A program made the position numbers and the translations under genes. A DNA stretch of 64,000 nt from Boswellia sacra (taxonomy: Eukaryota; Streptophyta; Magnoliopsida; Sapindales; Burseraceae). The stretch's first letter is position 1, and each line of letters begins with the position of its first letter. The stretch is from positions 102,765 to 166,764 of the forward strand of contig SNVD02002412.1 of NCBI GenBank assembly GCA_013180625.2, in the 5' to 3' direction. Under the pieces are notes generated by a model. The model was not told the origin of the DNA. It made no database searches and worked only from the letters and a program-made list of their open reading frames with translations. Below are positions 1 to 11,700 of this stretch, one piece after another.

Positions 1-1173
1 TAGACATGTTGGCATATGCAGGAAAATCATTAATTGTCCACATCAAAATTGCTTTCAAAGTGAATGGAGATTCACTATAAGCATCATACATTTCAACACC
101 ATTTATCCATAACTCTTTTAAATCTTCCACCAATGGTGCCAATTAGATATCTATGTCATTACCTGGTTGCTTTGGGCCTGGGATCAGTAGAGATAATATT
201 AAACTTTCTTTAGTCATGCATAACCATGGGGTTAGGTTGTAGACAACCATAATTACAGGCCAACAACTATAACTTGTACTAAGATCTTGAAAAGGATTAA
301 AACCATCGGTAGCAAGACCAAATCTAATGTTTTGATGATCCATTGAAAATTATGACCATTTCCTGTCAATAATATCCCATGCCACTGAATCAACTGGATG
401 TCTCATTTTACCATCTTGGCTTTTATGATTTAGTGCCATCTGAGTTGTTTTGCAACTGCAGGTACACTAAACATCCTTCTAAGTCTCAGTATTATTGGAA
501 AATAATACATTTGTAGGGATTCCTTCTTTGATCTTCTTACTTCGTTCATTAACTTTCCAACGAGAAGCACCACATTTGGGACAATTATGTGCGATCCAAC
601 TCTTTTCTAAATAAGCAACAATCATTTATACATACATGTATTTTATCATAACCAAGATCAAATGACTTAAGTACCTTCTTAGTTAAATAAAGTGAATCTG
701 GAAGTGTGTTTTTAAGTGGTAACATATCATGGACAAGTTGAAGCAACTCATCAAAACAAGTATCAAAAATGTTGTGTGACTTTTAAGCTTGAATAATGCA
801 ACAACAGCTGACTTTTTGAGTAATTTACGCATCCAGGCCATAAAGGGGTTTCAGCATCTTTAACTAAGTTTGTGATTTCCTCTTTGCTTGTTTCAAAAGG
901 ATTATCAAGAAAGTTTTCTTCTTCAAACTCTATTTGATCCCTAAAACCCATTTGCTCCTTATACATCGCAAAGGTTTCCATGTTCTCTACATTTTAATAT
1001 TGGGTTGAGGTAGTAGAACTCTCTCCATGAAGGACCCATGTAGTATAAGTAGGATCTATTTCATTGATAACTAAATGTTCATACACTACCTCGTGATGAT
1101 GACGTTGTACATTTTTACAACGTAAGCAAGGACATACTATAATCTCAAGGTTTCAACAATTTGCACGAGCCAT
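1..1173 (-). pseudogene. CACTA (En/Spm) transposase remnant, tnp2 family
   Basis: The minus strand reads a decayed tnp2-type transposase. At about 1,173-1,020 is a transposase-associated N-terminal domain (MARANC, then a stop, then CPCLRCKNVQ and YTTWVLHGE). At 981-763 is the linker typically preceding the tnp2 domain (KDAETPLWPGC). At 343-143 is the core block (GLATDGFNPF, TSYSCWPVI, PPWLCM-like, LLIPGPKQPGNDID). Stops and frameshifts break the gene repeatedly, for example TGA directly after MARANC. The 3' part runs off the window at base 1. The family catalyses cut-and-paste transposition of CACTA elements. The matching terminus lies to the right, near 3,418. Confidence 0.85.
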
Positions 1174-1473
1174 GTTAATAAAATTATATGCCCCTTTCCT
1201 ATAATCCTCTGAAGCTCTACAAATAATAAGTAAACTAAGTTAAACAATTTTAACTAACTTAACTAACTTTAACCTATATTGTTAATAAGAAAAAAAAAAC
1301 TTGGTAAACGAACCCATCCTTTGTCCATCTTGAGCAATTATCTACCAAAACCTGGTTATAAGTACAAATAATAAGTTGGAAAATATTTAAGAGTTATAAA
1401 TATCTTATAAATTGAACCCTACCTAAAGATGTATATGTATATGTATTAAGATGACTTAGAGTTAGAGATAAAG

Positions 1474-1510
<37 letters not shown>

Positions 1511-2560
1511 TCCTTCTTATATGTTAACATCATTGAGCTCTATTTTTTTACTTTCAGTGTAAAACAATGTGTTGATAGATTACCTCATAGTTATCAACTT
1601 CTCAAGATTAAATATCAAAGCAAACCCATATCAACATAAGAGGATTAAATAATATTATACCTCAACAAGTGAGGATTAAATAATAGTTTACTATTAATGT
1701 TGGACAGAGCATTATTCACTTTGCTTGCAAGTGGGGCTCCCAGTGAAATTAAAGATTAGAAGAAAAAAATAATAATTTTATGACAACTCAACATACCTTT
1801 AGGGCTAGGAGTGCTTCCAGGGCAACCATATCCCTTGAAGCAACTGGAAAGAAATCAAGGAAAAAAGTAAATGAAAAAATGAAAAATCACAAACCTTTAG
1901 GGCTAGGAGGAGGTAGCAAAGACTAGCTTCATCGTCTTTCCTCTTCTTGTTGCAGTAGCAAATGAAGATCATGCTTGAAAAAAATTATGGCAGAACTTCA
2001 ATCTAACTACGATATTAATGAGAAGAAATTAGGGTGTGAAAGCAGAAAGAAGAGTGAAGAAATTAGGATTGAATGTGTACACAACTTTATCGAAATGTGA
2101 AGAAATTAGGACTGAAAGCGAAACCGATGATGGGTTGGAACCACCGTCACTTCACCGAATCACCGTCACTCAAATGAGAAGATTTTTAGGCGTGATTTGA
2201 TTCCGGGTTTGTGCATGGACAAAGTTCTGCAGATTGTGTGTGAAGAGATGGTAGTGACGTTCGAAGGTGAGCAGTGGTGAGAAGCATAGAGTGGAATATC
2301 AAGAGGATTTGATAAGAGACGAATATTTAGGATTAGGGCAAGAGGAGAAGAGAGACGGGATGATGGGTAAAGAGAAAAGATGAAAATTGGTTTACTGCAG
2401 TTCCATAAAAAGTGTTCCTTTGTGGTAGTGACTCTGAAACGGTGTTGTATTTGTTGCAATATTTTTTTTCCATCCTCTATTATCTACAATTCAAAAAATG
2501 TTGCATTTCCAAGCTCTTAACAACTCCACCTCTGTCAATGTTTAGACATCCTCTATTATC
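1174..2560 (-). mobile_element. CACTA element interior, non-coding
   Basis: The stretch lies between the transposase N-terminus and the MULE-derived insert. I see no convincing coding sequence; a 97-codon minus-strand frame near 2,459-2,166 resembles nothing I recognise. It includes a (TA)n microsatellite at 1,477-1,507 and two similar short segments near 1,790-1,830 and 1,890-1,920 that share the words CCTTTAGGGCTAGGAG. It is assigned to the CACTA element only because the transposase and the terminus bracket it. Confidence 0.45.
1477..1507. repeat. (TA)n microsatellite
   Basis: About 15 uninterrupted AT dinucleotides. Confidence 0.95.
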
Positions 2561-2980
2561 TACAATTCACTTGCCATTTACTTCAACCTGCAAATACAAG
2601 GCCGTATAGTTAAATATGATGCAAAAAGGCAAAAAAAATAAAGCTAAAATAAGCAACCTGCCAAAACGCTCGACACAACTCGACGTGCTCGATAGAGCTC
2701 GACACGACTCGACATGTAAGTGTCAAGTGTCAGATGATCCATTCGACACTCGATGTCTTCAAAAATAGACTGATATCGAGTGTCGGTTGTGAATCTGACA
2801 CAACATACGTATAAATGTTCAAGTGTCGGATGCATCCGACATTCAATGTCTTCGAAAATAAACTGATATCGAGTATCGGTTGTAAATCCGATACGACTCG
2901 ACATGTAATTGTCGAGTATCAGATGTATCATCCGACACTCAACACTTACATGTCAGGTCGTGTCGGATTCACAACCCTAC
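2560..2980 (-). mobile_element. fragment of an ULP1-type MULE (subterminal array and exon edge)
   Basis: The + strand words CACTTGCCATTT..CTTCAACCT, then a TATAGTTA-like stretch, ATGCAAAAAGGC, GCTAAAA and finally many copies of CGACACTCGA and its complement recur in the same order at about 57,128-57,300 inside the complete MULE. There they mark the start of the DUF1985 coding exon and the subterminal repeat. Here only that junction and roughly 300 bp of array survive, so this is a fragment of a related element. It lies inside the CACTA remnant, which implies nested insertion or capture. Confidence 0.7.
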
Positions 2981-3179
2981 ATAAAATACTATTATTTAAA
3001 AAATATTTATCTTACCATTTTAATTTCTTAATAATTATTTAAATAAATAAATAAATAAAATTACTATTGTTTTACAAAAAAATTTATATTTAAATTAATT
3101 TCATCTATTTCTTAAAATTTTTAATGTTCAAACATTAAAAATTCTAATAAGATAAAAATTAAATAAAAAATAGAAGAAG

Positions 3180-3413
3180 ACATTTAGCAACGTGCAGGAT
3201 ATGAGTGTTGCTAAAACTAATATATTTAGCAACGTGCATTTCTTGCACGTTGCGAAATGTAATTTTAGCAACACGCCTTGCATGTGCGTTGTTAAAAATC
3301 AACTTCATCAATTTTCAACAACACGCAAGAAATGCACGTTGCGAAAAATACCATTCAGTAACGTGCATTTCTACACGTTGCGAAAGACCTCCTGCCGTAT
3401 CTTATTTTTCTTG

Positions 3414-3419
<6 letters not shown>
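3180..3419 (-). repeat. CACTA subterminal repeats and terminus
   Basis: Five copies of GCAACGTGC or close variants occur here in direct and inverted orientation, several paired as palindromes (GCAACGTGCATTTCTTGCAC and relatives). The block ends in TTTTTCTTGTAATA at about 3,405-3,418, which on the minus strand reads TATTACAAGAAAAA. This is the common plant CACTA end CACTACAAGAAAAA with two C-to-T changes. Position and orientation fit the minus-strand transposase. The other end lies outside the window. Confidence 0.65.

Positions 3420-3444
<25 letters not shown>
3416..3444. repeat. (TA)n microsatellite at the CACTA boundary
   Basis: An uninterrupted TA run directly follows the CACTA terminus. 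Confidence 0.9.
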
Positions 3445-3446
<2 letters not shown>

Positions 3447-3464
3447 TCTTATTAGGCTAATTAT

Positions 3465-4167
3465 CGAGTCCTGATACCATAACTCCACAGAAGTTCCTTG
3501 ATCTACATTTGAACATAGTAATCATCCTTCGAAATTTTACCAAGCAATTGTATTGCAGACTGATAAACAACCTTAATTTTCTGCTTGCTTGTCTGCTCTA
3601 ACACTTCACTTAAGTCAACTAATTCTCATTCTATATTATTACAACTACTTTGCTTCCAGCAATCAAGGAAGCTCATTGAGACAATTGTGAAGGGCTTGCA
3701 GTTGCAGGGTTCAATTCCAAAAGATTACCCATACTTCCAATAGTCCATGTTATGTTAATAGCTACTAAAACACTAACACTTACAAGTGTAGAAAACTGCA
3801 GGTGCATTATGTATCATCTAATATTGCTTTACCAAGTAGAAATCTTCTAGCATTGTCTTTCCGCCATTTCAAGTAGCATGAATTCAATTTCATAATGAAA
3901 TAATGAAGTTTTTCAATCTCAAGTTCATGAAATGTTAGAACCGGTAGTTGATGGATTGTCATGAATAAAACTAGCATTAAGAAAACTTTGGTACTTTTGG
4001 AATCAAATTAATTCTCATAAGATAAACAACAAATTAGGAAACGTATAACACCCTACACGTGTACTTAACAAAGCAAAATAGGACATCCAACAAATATAAA
4101 ATTAGTGCCATCCAAAATGGATATGCACTTTATTTTGGAGACTTTCAGCTCATATTCAATATTCTTT
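3465..4167 (-). pseudogene. partial duplicate of the PPR-like 3' end, a + strand relic and the ISPD last exon
   Basis: Three blocks match downstream sequence in order. The segment 3,470-3,578 resembles the final exon of the PPR-like gene (6,890-7,005). The segment 3,575-3,740 resembles 8,270-8,455, including the spliced-looking + strand relic. The segment 3,741-4,167 resembles 8,456-8,741, reaching the ISPD last exon (AGCTCATATTCAATATTCT). The region equivalent to about 7,010-8,270 is missing, so the copy is internally deleted. It resumes after the hAT element at 5,576. The similarity reads as roughly 75-85% by eye. Confidence 0.75.
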
Positions 4168-4175
4168 CTACTAAC
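4168..4175. repeat. left target-site duplication of hAT copy 1
   Basis: CTACTAAC here pairs with CAAGTAAC at 5,576-5,583; six of eight bases match. The uninterrupted parental sequence CAAGTAAC is at about 8,735-8,750. Confidence 0.65.
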
Positions 4176-5575
4176 AAAGGGTGTAAATTCAGGTTCGTGG
4201 GTCATCTTCATGTTGTGTCGAACTATAACATGACAAAGATTGATCTAATCCAAACACAATACATTTATTATTCATGTCAAGGAGACCTAATACGAACACG
4301 ACCTGATACTTAAACAGGTGACACAACACGACACGTAAACACGAAGAATAAATGGGTCTTTTTCGTGTTAGACACGCATATAACCTGTTTAACACGATTA
4401 TGATACGTTTAAATATTTGACATGTTTATGACAAGTTCTACAGACACGATTATGACTTGTTTAAATGATTAACAAGATTATGACATGATAATGCATTACA
4501 ATTTCCAACCTATTTTAGTATTTTTAAATTTAAAAAATTTAAAAATCATTCACAACACAATAAAATGTTCACTAAATATCAAGTCTCATACAAACTTCAA
4601 ATACAATTTAACTTCAGAAAAAATCCATTACATCTCTTTAACTCTTAAGCAACCTACAAAAAAAATGTAAAAAAACTAAGATTAGTTCAATATCATATCA
4701 AAATTATTAATATTAATAAAAATACAACCTTGAATTTAAAAATCTAATAAACATATAATACATTATACAACTATATTGAATAACTATACTTCACATAGGA
4801 GAGTAAATGCCAAAAATCAGCAATTACCTTGATTAAATAGCAAAAGAGTTAAACTTATTTTATGCAAATAATATTTTATACAAATAATGCAAGTGTAATG
4901 ACACTACAAAATGCAAAGAGGATATAAACATATTAAATAACAAATAGACATGATTCTTTGTATTCGATTTTGTAACTAATTAAATAACAAATTTGTTGTT
5001 GGAATTAGCAAGTCAGCAACCAAGCAAAGTTAATATATCAAATTGGACCTCTCGTTCACAATAAAAAATGAATAGATGAGAGTAAAATGATTACTCCTTC
5101 TGACGGTGGCATAGCACGATAGCAACGAGGTGGATGTTTGGAGCCTAGAGGGAGTGGCATAGCACAGTAGCAACGAGGTGGAAGGACCAGCCTGAAGGCA
5201 TTAGCATAGCCACGGGGTGGAGAGGCAGAGAGCTGGGGGCGGTGAGACCGTGAGTGTGAGGCAAGGAGAAGAGATGTGATGCCGACAGCTGGCTCTTGCT
5301 TTGCTCTTGGGTTTCATCATTTCAAATGATTCAAATATCATTTGGGGGGTTTTTTTTAGCCTTAGTTTGGTTATTTATATTTTAAAATTAATTTGTTTTA
5401 TAATTGTGTCACTTTAAAAATATTCATGTCAATTGATGTCAATAATATTATATTTTATTTGTTTTAATAGTGCCATAAACGGATTTGTCTCACTTGCGGA
5501 TGCAATCTGTCAACTCGAATATGACATGATTATTGAACAAGTTAAAAATTTTAATATCGAAAATTTCCACCCTTA
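4176..5575. mobile_element. non-autonomous hAT element, copy 1 (1,400 bp)
   Basis: The left end AAAGGGTGTAAATT and the right end AATTTCCACCCTTA are inverted repeats with the AGGGGTG-type terminus common in plant hAT elements, flanked by an 8-bp duplication. The interior has the words CGAACTATAACATG, GACACGATTATGAC and CGTGTTAGACACG in clustered direct and inverted copies. No transposase frame is present. It shares ends and most of its interior with 29,737-30,625 but keeps an extra block, about 4,750-5,370. That block includes a GTGGCATAGCACGATAGCAACGAGGTGG tandem-like stretch at 5,106-5,220, quoted here only in part by position. Confidence 0.75.
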
Positions 5576-6884
5576 CAAGTAACAAATCTTTTCTTAGTCA
5601 TTATGCTATTCAGGAACTCAAATCTCATCGATAAAGTGCATTCAGTCCAATTTCTAGCCTCTACAATAAGTATGTCTCGACTTCATTTCCAAAACTTGAG
5701 TCGCATCCTCCTCCTAGAGGTTTGTCTGTGCTTCATTTTATAGAGTACAAAAGTCAAACGAACAATAATTCTTTTTTTTAATTTTCTAATACATTATTAT
5801 ATTCGTAATCGGTAGAAGTTACTATTCTTATTGTAAGTGTATCAACATACAAGGTGAAATTCTTTTTTTTTTTTTAATGGACAAAATGCTCCAATAATAA
5901 TATTTGAAAATCACCTCTTGTTTGTTCAACTAGAGCTCATATGTAATTAGTTACCATTCAGCTATATTTAGGTGAAAAAAAATGGGCAAAAGAAGTAAAC
6001 TCTTGACCCAATTTTATGTCTTGTAATAACGTTTGAGATGAGTATTTCTTAATTTATACTTCTAAAGATTCAAGTCAATGGCCTTTGGACTTAGGAACTG
6101 CAATCCCTCGAACGACATTTTGGGCCTCATAGATTAGTAAAATAGTGGATTTAATAAATGTTATTCTATCCAGCTTCCACTTTTTCATTCTTCTTTCCCT
6201 ATCTTTTTAATTTCTTTTATAATTTTATCCTTAAGTTGAATTACTAATAAGGACAAAAAAGTTCTAAAAACAAACACGTTCAGTCGTTCTTCACTATATA
6301 TTATATACCTTATTTTTCTAAAAAAATTAGAAATCCTAATTTCTAACCAATGAATATTTAGCTGCTTGCATAAAAACCACATATTATATTACTTTCCAAC
6401 AAAAAAAATTGTTTGACGGAAACTTTCACCAGACAAACATACAAACACTTACAAGTTCACAAACTATAAGAACAAGGAAATCCTGATCTTGAAAGCTTCT
6501 AACACAATAGTACATGCAGAGAAAATCTAGCACGTCTCATTGTTAAGATATTAACTGAAAGAAATATATATATATAGAAAGTGCAAAAACAAAAAATTAT
6601 GCCAAAAGGCACCCCAAATACCGAATCAATCAAGTTTGAACTCTCATTCTGTGAAGCACCACTTGACGCAGGAAGAGGACAGCCACCAATAACGAGTAAG
6701 CAGCTTTTATAGCAATCTTTCATATTATTTCACAATTTACTCTTTGTCATTGATTTCAAAAACATGTATAATAATTTCATTTCTATGATTTGTACTCAGA
6801 GCCTGTAATACATTGATTCTAACATGGTTCAAAATGATCTATATATATGTACGGCCAATCCAAAAGTCATTTCAGGTGGACTAA
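5576..6884. other. intergenic, no gene seen
   Basis: The first few bases finish the hAT target-site duplication and the tail of the duplicated ISPD relic. The rest is AT-rich with no frame, repeat or RNA I can support. Two small minus-strand frames (6,185-6,382 and 6,499-6,723) look like chance openings. Confidence 0.6.
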
Positions 6885-8090
6885 TTACAAGAGTGTGATG
6901 CCATAACTCTGCAGAAGTCCTTTGATCTGCATTTGAACAAGGTGATCATCCTTCGGGATTCTATTTAGAAATTGTCTTGCGGACTGATGATCCCCACAAG
7001 CTAAAAGAGCATGACACATCCTGCAAACAAAACCAAAGATCCTCAATGACAAGTGAGGGAGAAGGTGAACTCCCTATTCGCAGAAAACAAAAGCAAACAA
7101 AGCTTTCTTTACATAAGTTGTAGCGTTATCAGACAAGCCTGCTTTCTCATATTCTTCCCATATCTGAAGACATCTTTCTGAATCTTTCGCTTTCACAGCA
7201 GCACTAAGGAGATGATCAAGCCATCCTCGGGACGGAGAGAAGCCAAGTTCATCCTTTATAACTTGGAAGTTATGTAGGCCACAGTCTATATTTAATTGTA
7301 AATATCCTAAATCTGTAGGGTCCATTTCAGCTATGTCGATGAACCCTAACAAAATAAAAGGTTCATGTCGTTAGCGCAATATCATACCTTAAATACATGA
7401 CAACCACCAAGACGTTAAACAGATGAAAATATATATTCATGCACAAGTGTGTAAACAAACAAGAATTGAAAATTTTTGCTAAACTGGAATTCAAATAAAT
7501 CTATATATCACTATAGAAACAAAGAGTGAGAACATGAGCAGACCTTATCCAAAAATCTTCTCATTCTAACTTCATCATCATAAAAATTCCGGATTTTCTT
7601 AAACGCATCAGCAGTTTTACTAGATTGAGCACAAAGAAAAAGCATTCACATTACTAACTTGGTAATGTAAATATATCATCCAAAAAGAAATTAATAATTC
7701 AATGCTATATCAATTTACCTCTTAGATGGTCTTCGTCTGATTGTTCCATTAATGTATTCATCTCCTGGTAAATACACAGTAATAGTCAAATGTTAACAGG
7801 TATATACTTAGTTTAGCCAAGTTGAAAGAGCTAACTAATGAGAGGATTGAGGAGAAAATTTTGGACCTCCATGATCCTTCTTTTCTGCATCCACATAAGA
7901 ATCAGCCATGCAATTGACAACTCCAGGAAGACCTGTGTAGGTTATAATGGAGGGGAAAGTCAGCTTTCATAATTAAAATGATGATGTAAGTTATATTAAA
8001 CAATTAAGCACTTACCGTAGAAGTTCTGTGCTTCTTCTTTTGTTATTACTACCTGAAAACCTTTACAACATGTGGCAATCGCATAAATCC
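6885..8090 (-). pseudogene. 5'-truncated PPR-like gene, C-terminal exons only
   Basis: Minus-strand exons can be chained with plausible GT..AG borders: about 8,090-8,015 (YAIATCCKGFQVV), 7,940-7,868 (LPGVVNCMADSYVDAEKK), 7,765-7,722, 7,625-7,553 (KTADAFKKIRNFYDDEVRM), 7,345-7,120 (GFIDIAEMDPTDLGYLQL through DNATTY) and 7,018-6,885 (MCHALLACGDHQSARQFL, stop TAA). The sequence resembles, from memory, the C-terminal part of mitochondrial PPR proteins of the At4g21880/At4g04790 type, including the words SPSRGWLDHLLSA and IPKDD. No upstream PPR exons exist before ISPD, and the last splice junction is out of phase by one base as I read it. It is therefore probably a fragment or pseudogene. Its last exon is also duplicated at 3,470-3,578. 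Confidence 0.45.
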
Positions 8091-8239
8091 TCTGTTTTGC
8101 ATTAATTCATTAATTTACAATAAATAAATTCTTTTATATTTTATTTTATAAAATTAATAATTTCTATAAAAATACAAATATAACATCAATTCATTAATTG
8201 TTAATTTAATTTTTGAAAATTAATTTTAAAAAGGCTAGG

Positions 8240-8458
8240 CGCCACCCAAGTTTGTCTTGTCTTCAGGCTTCAATTTATGGTGCTTCATATTTTGCTTGCT
8301 TGTCTGCTCTAATTCTTCACTTAAATGAACTAATTCTAATTCCATTGCAACTACTTTGCTTCAGGCAATCGAGGAAGCTCATCGATGCAATTGTGAAGGG
8401 CATGCAAGGTTCAAATCCAAAAGACTACCCATACTACGATTTCATGTTGAGTTAATAG
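8240..8458 (+). pseudogene. spliced-looking 3' exon relic of an unidentified gene
   Basis: On the + strand a pyrimidine tract ends in TTTGCTTCAG near 8,365, then a frame reads QSRKLIDAIVKGMQGSNPKD and YPYYDFMLS to a TAA stop at about 8,458. A diverged copy (QSRKLIETIVKGLQLQGSIP, then KDYPYFQ and stop) lies at about 3,662-3,740, also after a CAG. Preservation of the frame in both copies suggests it was once a coding 3' exon. I do not recognise the protein, and no upstream exons are visible. It is convergent with ISPD. Confidence 0.35.
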
Positions 8459-8708
8459 CTGGTAAAACACTTAACACTTGCGAGTGCAGAAAGTGCAGGT
8501 GCATTTTATGTCATTCTAAATTGTAAATCATGATCTTCATTGTTTTACCAAGTAGAAATCATCCAATATTGTGTTTACTGATTTCAAGTAGCATAACTTC
8601 GATTTCATGAAGAGATAATGAATGTTTTCAGTCTCAAGTTCAAGCAGAATAGAGCAAATACAAAAATCAATGCCATCCAGAATGGAGATGGAACTTTATT
8701 TCTGAGAC

Positions 8709-11700
8709 TCAGCTCATATTCAATATTCTCTCTGCAAGTAACAAATCATCAGGGGTTGTAACCTGCATGTCAGAAAACACGATACATTAATTTGCAATTG
8801 ATATAATCGATGATTTATTTTCTCCATAGAATGAATTACTAGTGTTAAAAAAGAAAAAAGAAAAAAACTAATTTAGTGCAGGGCAAAAATTATCGGCTTA
8901 GTAATGTGACAATGTTTAAATATCTTTTCATGCTAAGGATAACAGAAGAAAGTTTCCCCACCTTAATGTTGGTGTAAGATCCTTCAGTGATGTAAACAGG
9001 CTGTTTAAGGTGCTCCACAATAGACACATCATCAGTAACTTCAAGACCTTCCCTGTAAAAAAGTTCAAATGCTAACAACTTATTTTCTGTCTAGGATGCA
9101 ACTATAAAATACGTAACTTTCAGTTTAAACAAAAATGGACTAATCATTGAGTACCTATTGACAAGCTCAAATCCTTTCCGTAGTAACTCAGGCTTAATCA
9201 CCTGCACAAAAAGAATTTCTTGCAATTAACAAAGAAGAAGATGTCCAATATGTCATATAATAAATCTATGTTTCGAGGATACAAGGAATGTATATAATTT
9301 CTTCAACAGCAAACCTGAGGAGTCTGCATTTCCCAAAGTGTTTTACGGTCCAGGGTTCTGACTACAAAACATTCGCTGTTTGCCTGCATAAAAATTAGGG
9401 GAAGAACCAGACTTACAAAACCAATGAACTGAGAGAATTTGAACAATGTTTTTAACTACTAGCATTTCTCAATTGTGCATGAAAATAAACAATCTGAGAT
9501 AAAGATAAATGACAAATTATCAAGCTATCAAGAGCAAACAATAAAAGAAGCAACATCAACATAATTTTTTTTCTATTTCAGCTTTACTTTTAGACTCAGA
9601 GCTTCTTCTGGGAAAATTAACCCGCAAATACAGTTATTTGGCACCGCTTAAAACTATAGTCAACCATACATCTATACTAAAACCAAGATATCGAGAAAAT
9701 CCTCATTGTAAACAATTTGCTTCCTCCAATAGTATTTTCCAGTGTACATTCATAGCATATGAATTGTAGAGGTATCAACATGCAAAGACTAACATGTACC
9801 TCTTTAATTGTAGCTTTGGCGGGAACACCAAGTACAGCTGCTCCAATCAGCAAACCATCCTTAAGAACCTAACCATAAGCAGTTGATAAACACAATAAGC
9901 CCTCTTAATTGGAAATCATTTAGAATATAGATGAAACACTAACACTTTGTCATCCTTTTCTTACCTTTCCAATACCACTTAAAATGTAACTGCACTGTGA
10001 AAATTATCAATTACCATAAATTTAGCTTTATGTGCGTAATTTTTGTCAAGGTTTTTACAGTCCATACCTTTCCTACATCTTCGGATGATACCAGTGGTCT
10101 GGCAGAATCATGGATACAAACAAGTTCAGAGTTCAAATCAATTGCCTGAAAGAAAAAGTATCATATAATGATGCAAAGATATTCGATCATTAAGAAAGAT
10201 ACCCAGTGCTTCAGCACTAAGCAAATGAAAAGAAAAAGTAGATTAGTTACAAAGGCTCTATAATATGATCAAACTATCTCTTTTAGGCAAGCTCTTTGAT
10301 AGCTTCTGAATATAAATAATATTTCACAAGATCACAAAAATTATCGAAGTAAATAAACCAATTAGATATTATTAACACAACAGAGCAGTTTGGCGTTACA
10401 AGTATTGGTGTACAGGAGATCTTGGTTATTGAATTAGATCAGAATTTTTGCTTTTTATTTGAAAGTCTTCCACTAAAATTCCATTTACCATAAATCCAGA
10501 AAAAAAAATTTTAAAAAAGTGAAAATAACTCTCAAATGTTAGACTAGGAGAAATTCTGTTCACCCGGCCGTATCTTATGATCATGAAAATTGAACAAGAA
10601 ATCAAACAACAAAGAGCATATCATGACAAAGAAACTAAAAGTTTTTGAAAGAAACTGAAAGTTTTTGAAATCATGAAGCCTTACCTGAAATCCACTGTAT
10701 ACAGAATCTTGCCTTTCCTTTCCAGGTAGTGTGAATTTAAGGTCTACGTTGATATTATCTTTGGTGTCTGAGAACAAAACAACAAATTTGTTTGAGTATC
10801 TCCCCTAGCACTGCAGCACTCAAATACATGTTAAAGAGAGGATCCACACTTGCCTGAGCATGCATATACACATGCATGCTCATATTTGCCCACACATGCA
10901 AACATAGATCAGAGAGGGAGAGCTGATACCTTCAAAGATGTCCTGGTAGGATGGATCGCAAACTACAACAATTTCCTTCACTTCAAACATGCGAGAGAAA
11001 GTGTAGAAACTAGACCAAAAAAAAAAAAAAAAGAGCATGTTATTGTTTTCAGTACAAATGAGGTTTTGTCCTAACAAACTGAAGACTAACCATTGTAACT
11101 TTAGGAATGCCATCTTAATGTTGCTTAAAGTGCCAGACCTATTCCCAGTTAGAGTACCTATATGCTAATGACTATTAAACATGAGACATTGAATTGTGAA
11201 ACACAACAGGCACACTATGGCGACAAAGTATATTTGCTTATATATCAGAACCAAGAGTCATTGTTTCCAGAAACAAGAACTCTCACATCGTAGAGACTTC
11301 ATCCTAACTATAACCAATCTTCAATTCATTATAATGATGTGGTTCAAAACAAAAATGCATTTGGGGAATGTTCTATGGAAAACATATCATATTGCGTCTG
11401 ATTTCTAATCAAAACAGCTATTCTAACTGGGACCTCTTGAACCAAGCATTCCATCATAATCTGCTAGCCCGTCTTCTTATTGCAAGAGTTCTGGTTACCA
11501 GTCTCACAATTTCTAAGTTCAAAGCTAAATGTAGCAACAATAATGATGCATGGCTTATACAAGTAATTGTCATTTACCTATATAAAGCAATCGGTTGGCC
11601 CAAAAGTGGTAGATACTGCTTTGGCATGCTCGCCTATTCGAACAAACATAATAAAACCATCATCTGGAAGAAGAAAATCAAGAACTATAGATAACAAAGT

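Noticed and set aside
2644..2931. Frames with repeated YQFIFEDIECRMHP-like peptides
   Set aside because: Translation of the MULE subterminal repeat, not a protein with sequence constraint.
10850..11113. Short frames overlapping ISPD exon 5
   Set aside because: The plus frame is antisense, and the minus frame only contains the exon with intron read-through on both sides.
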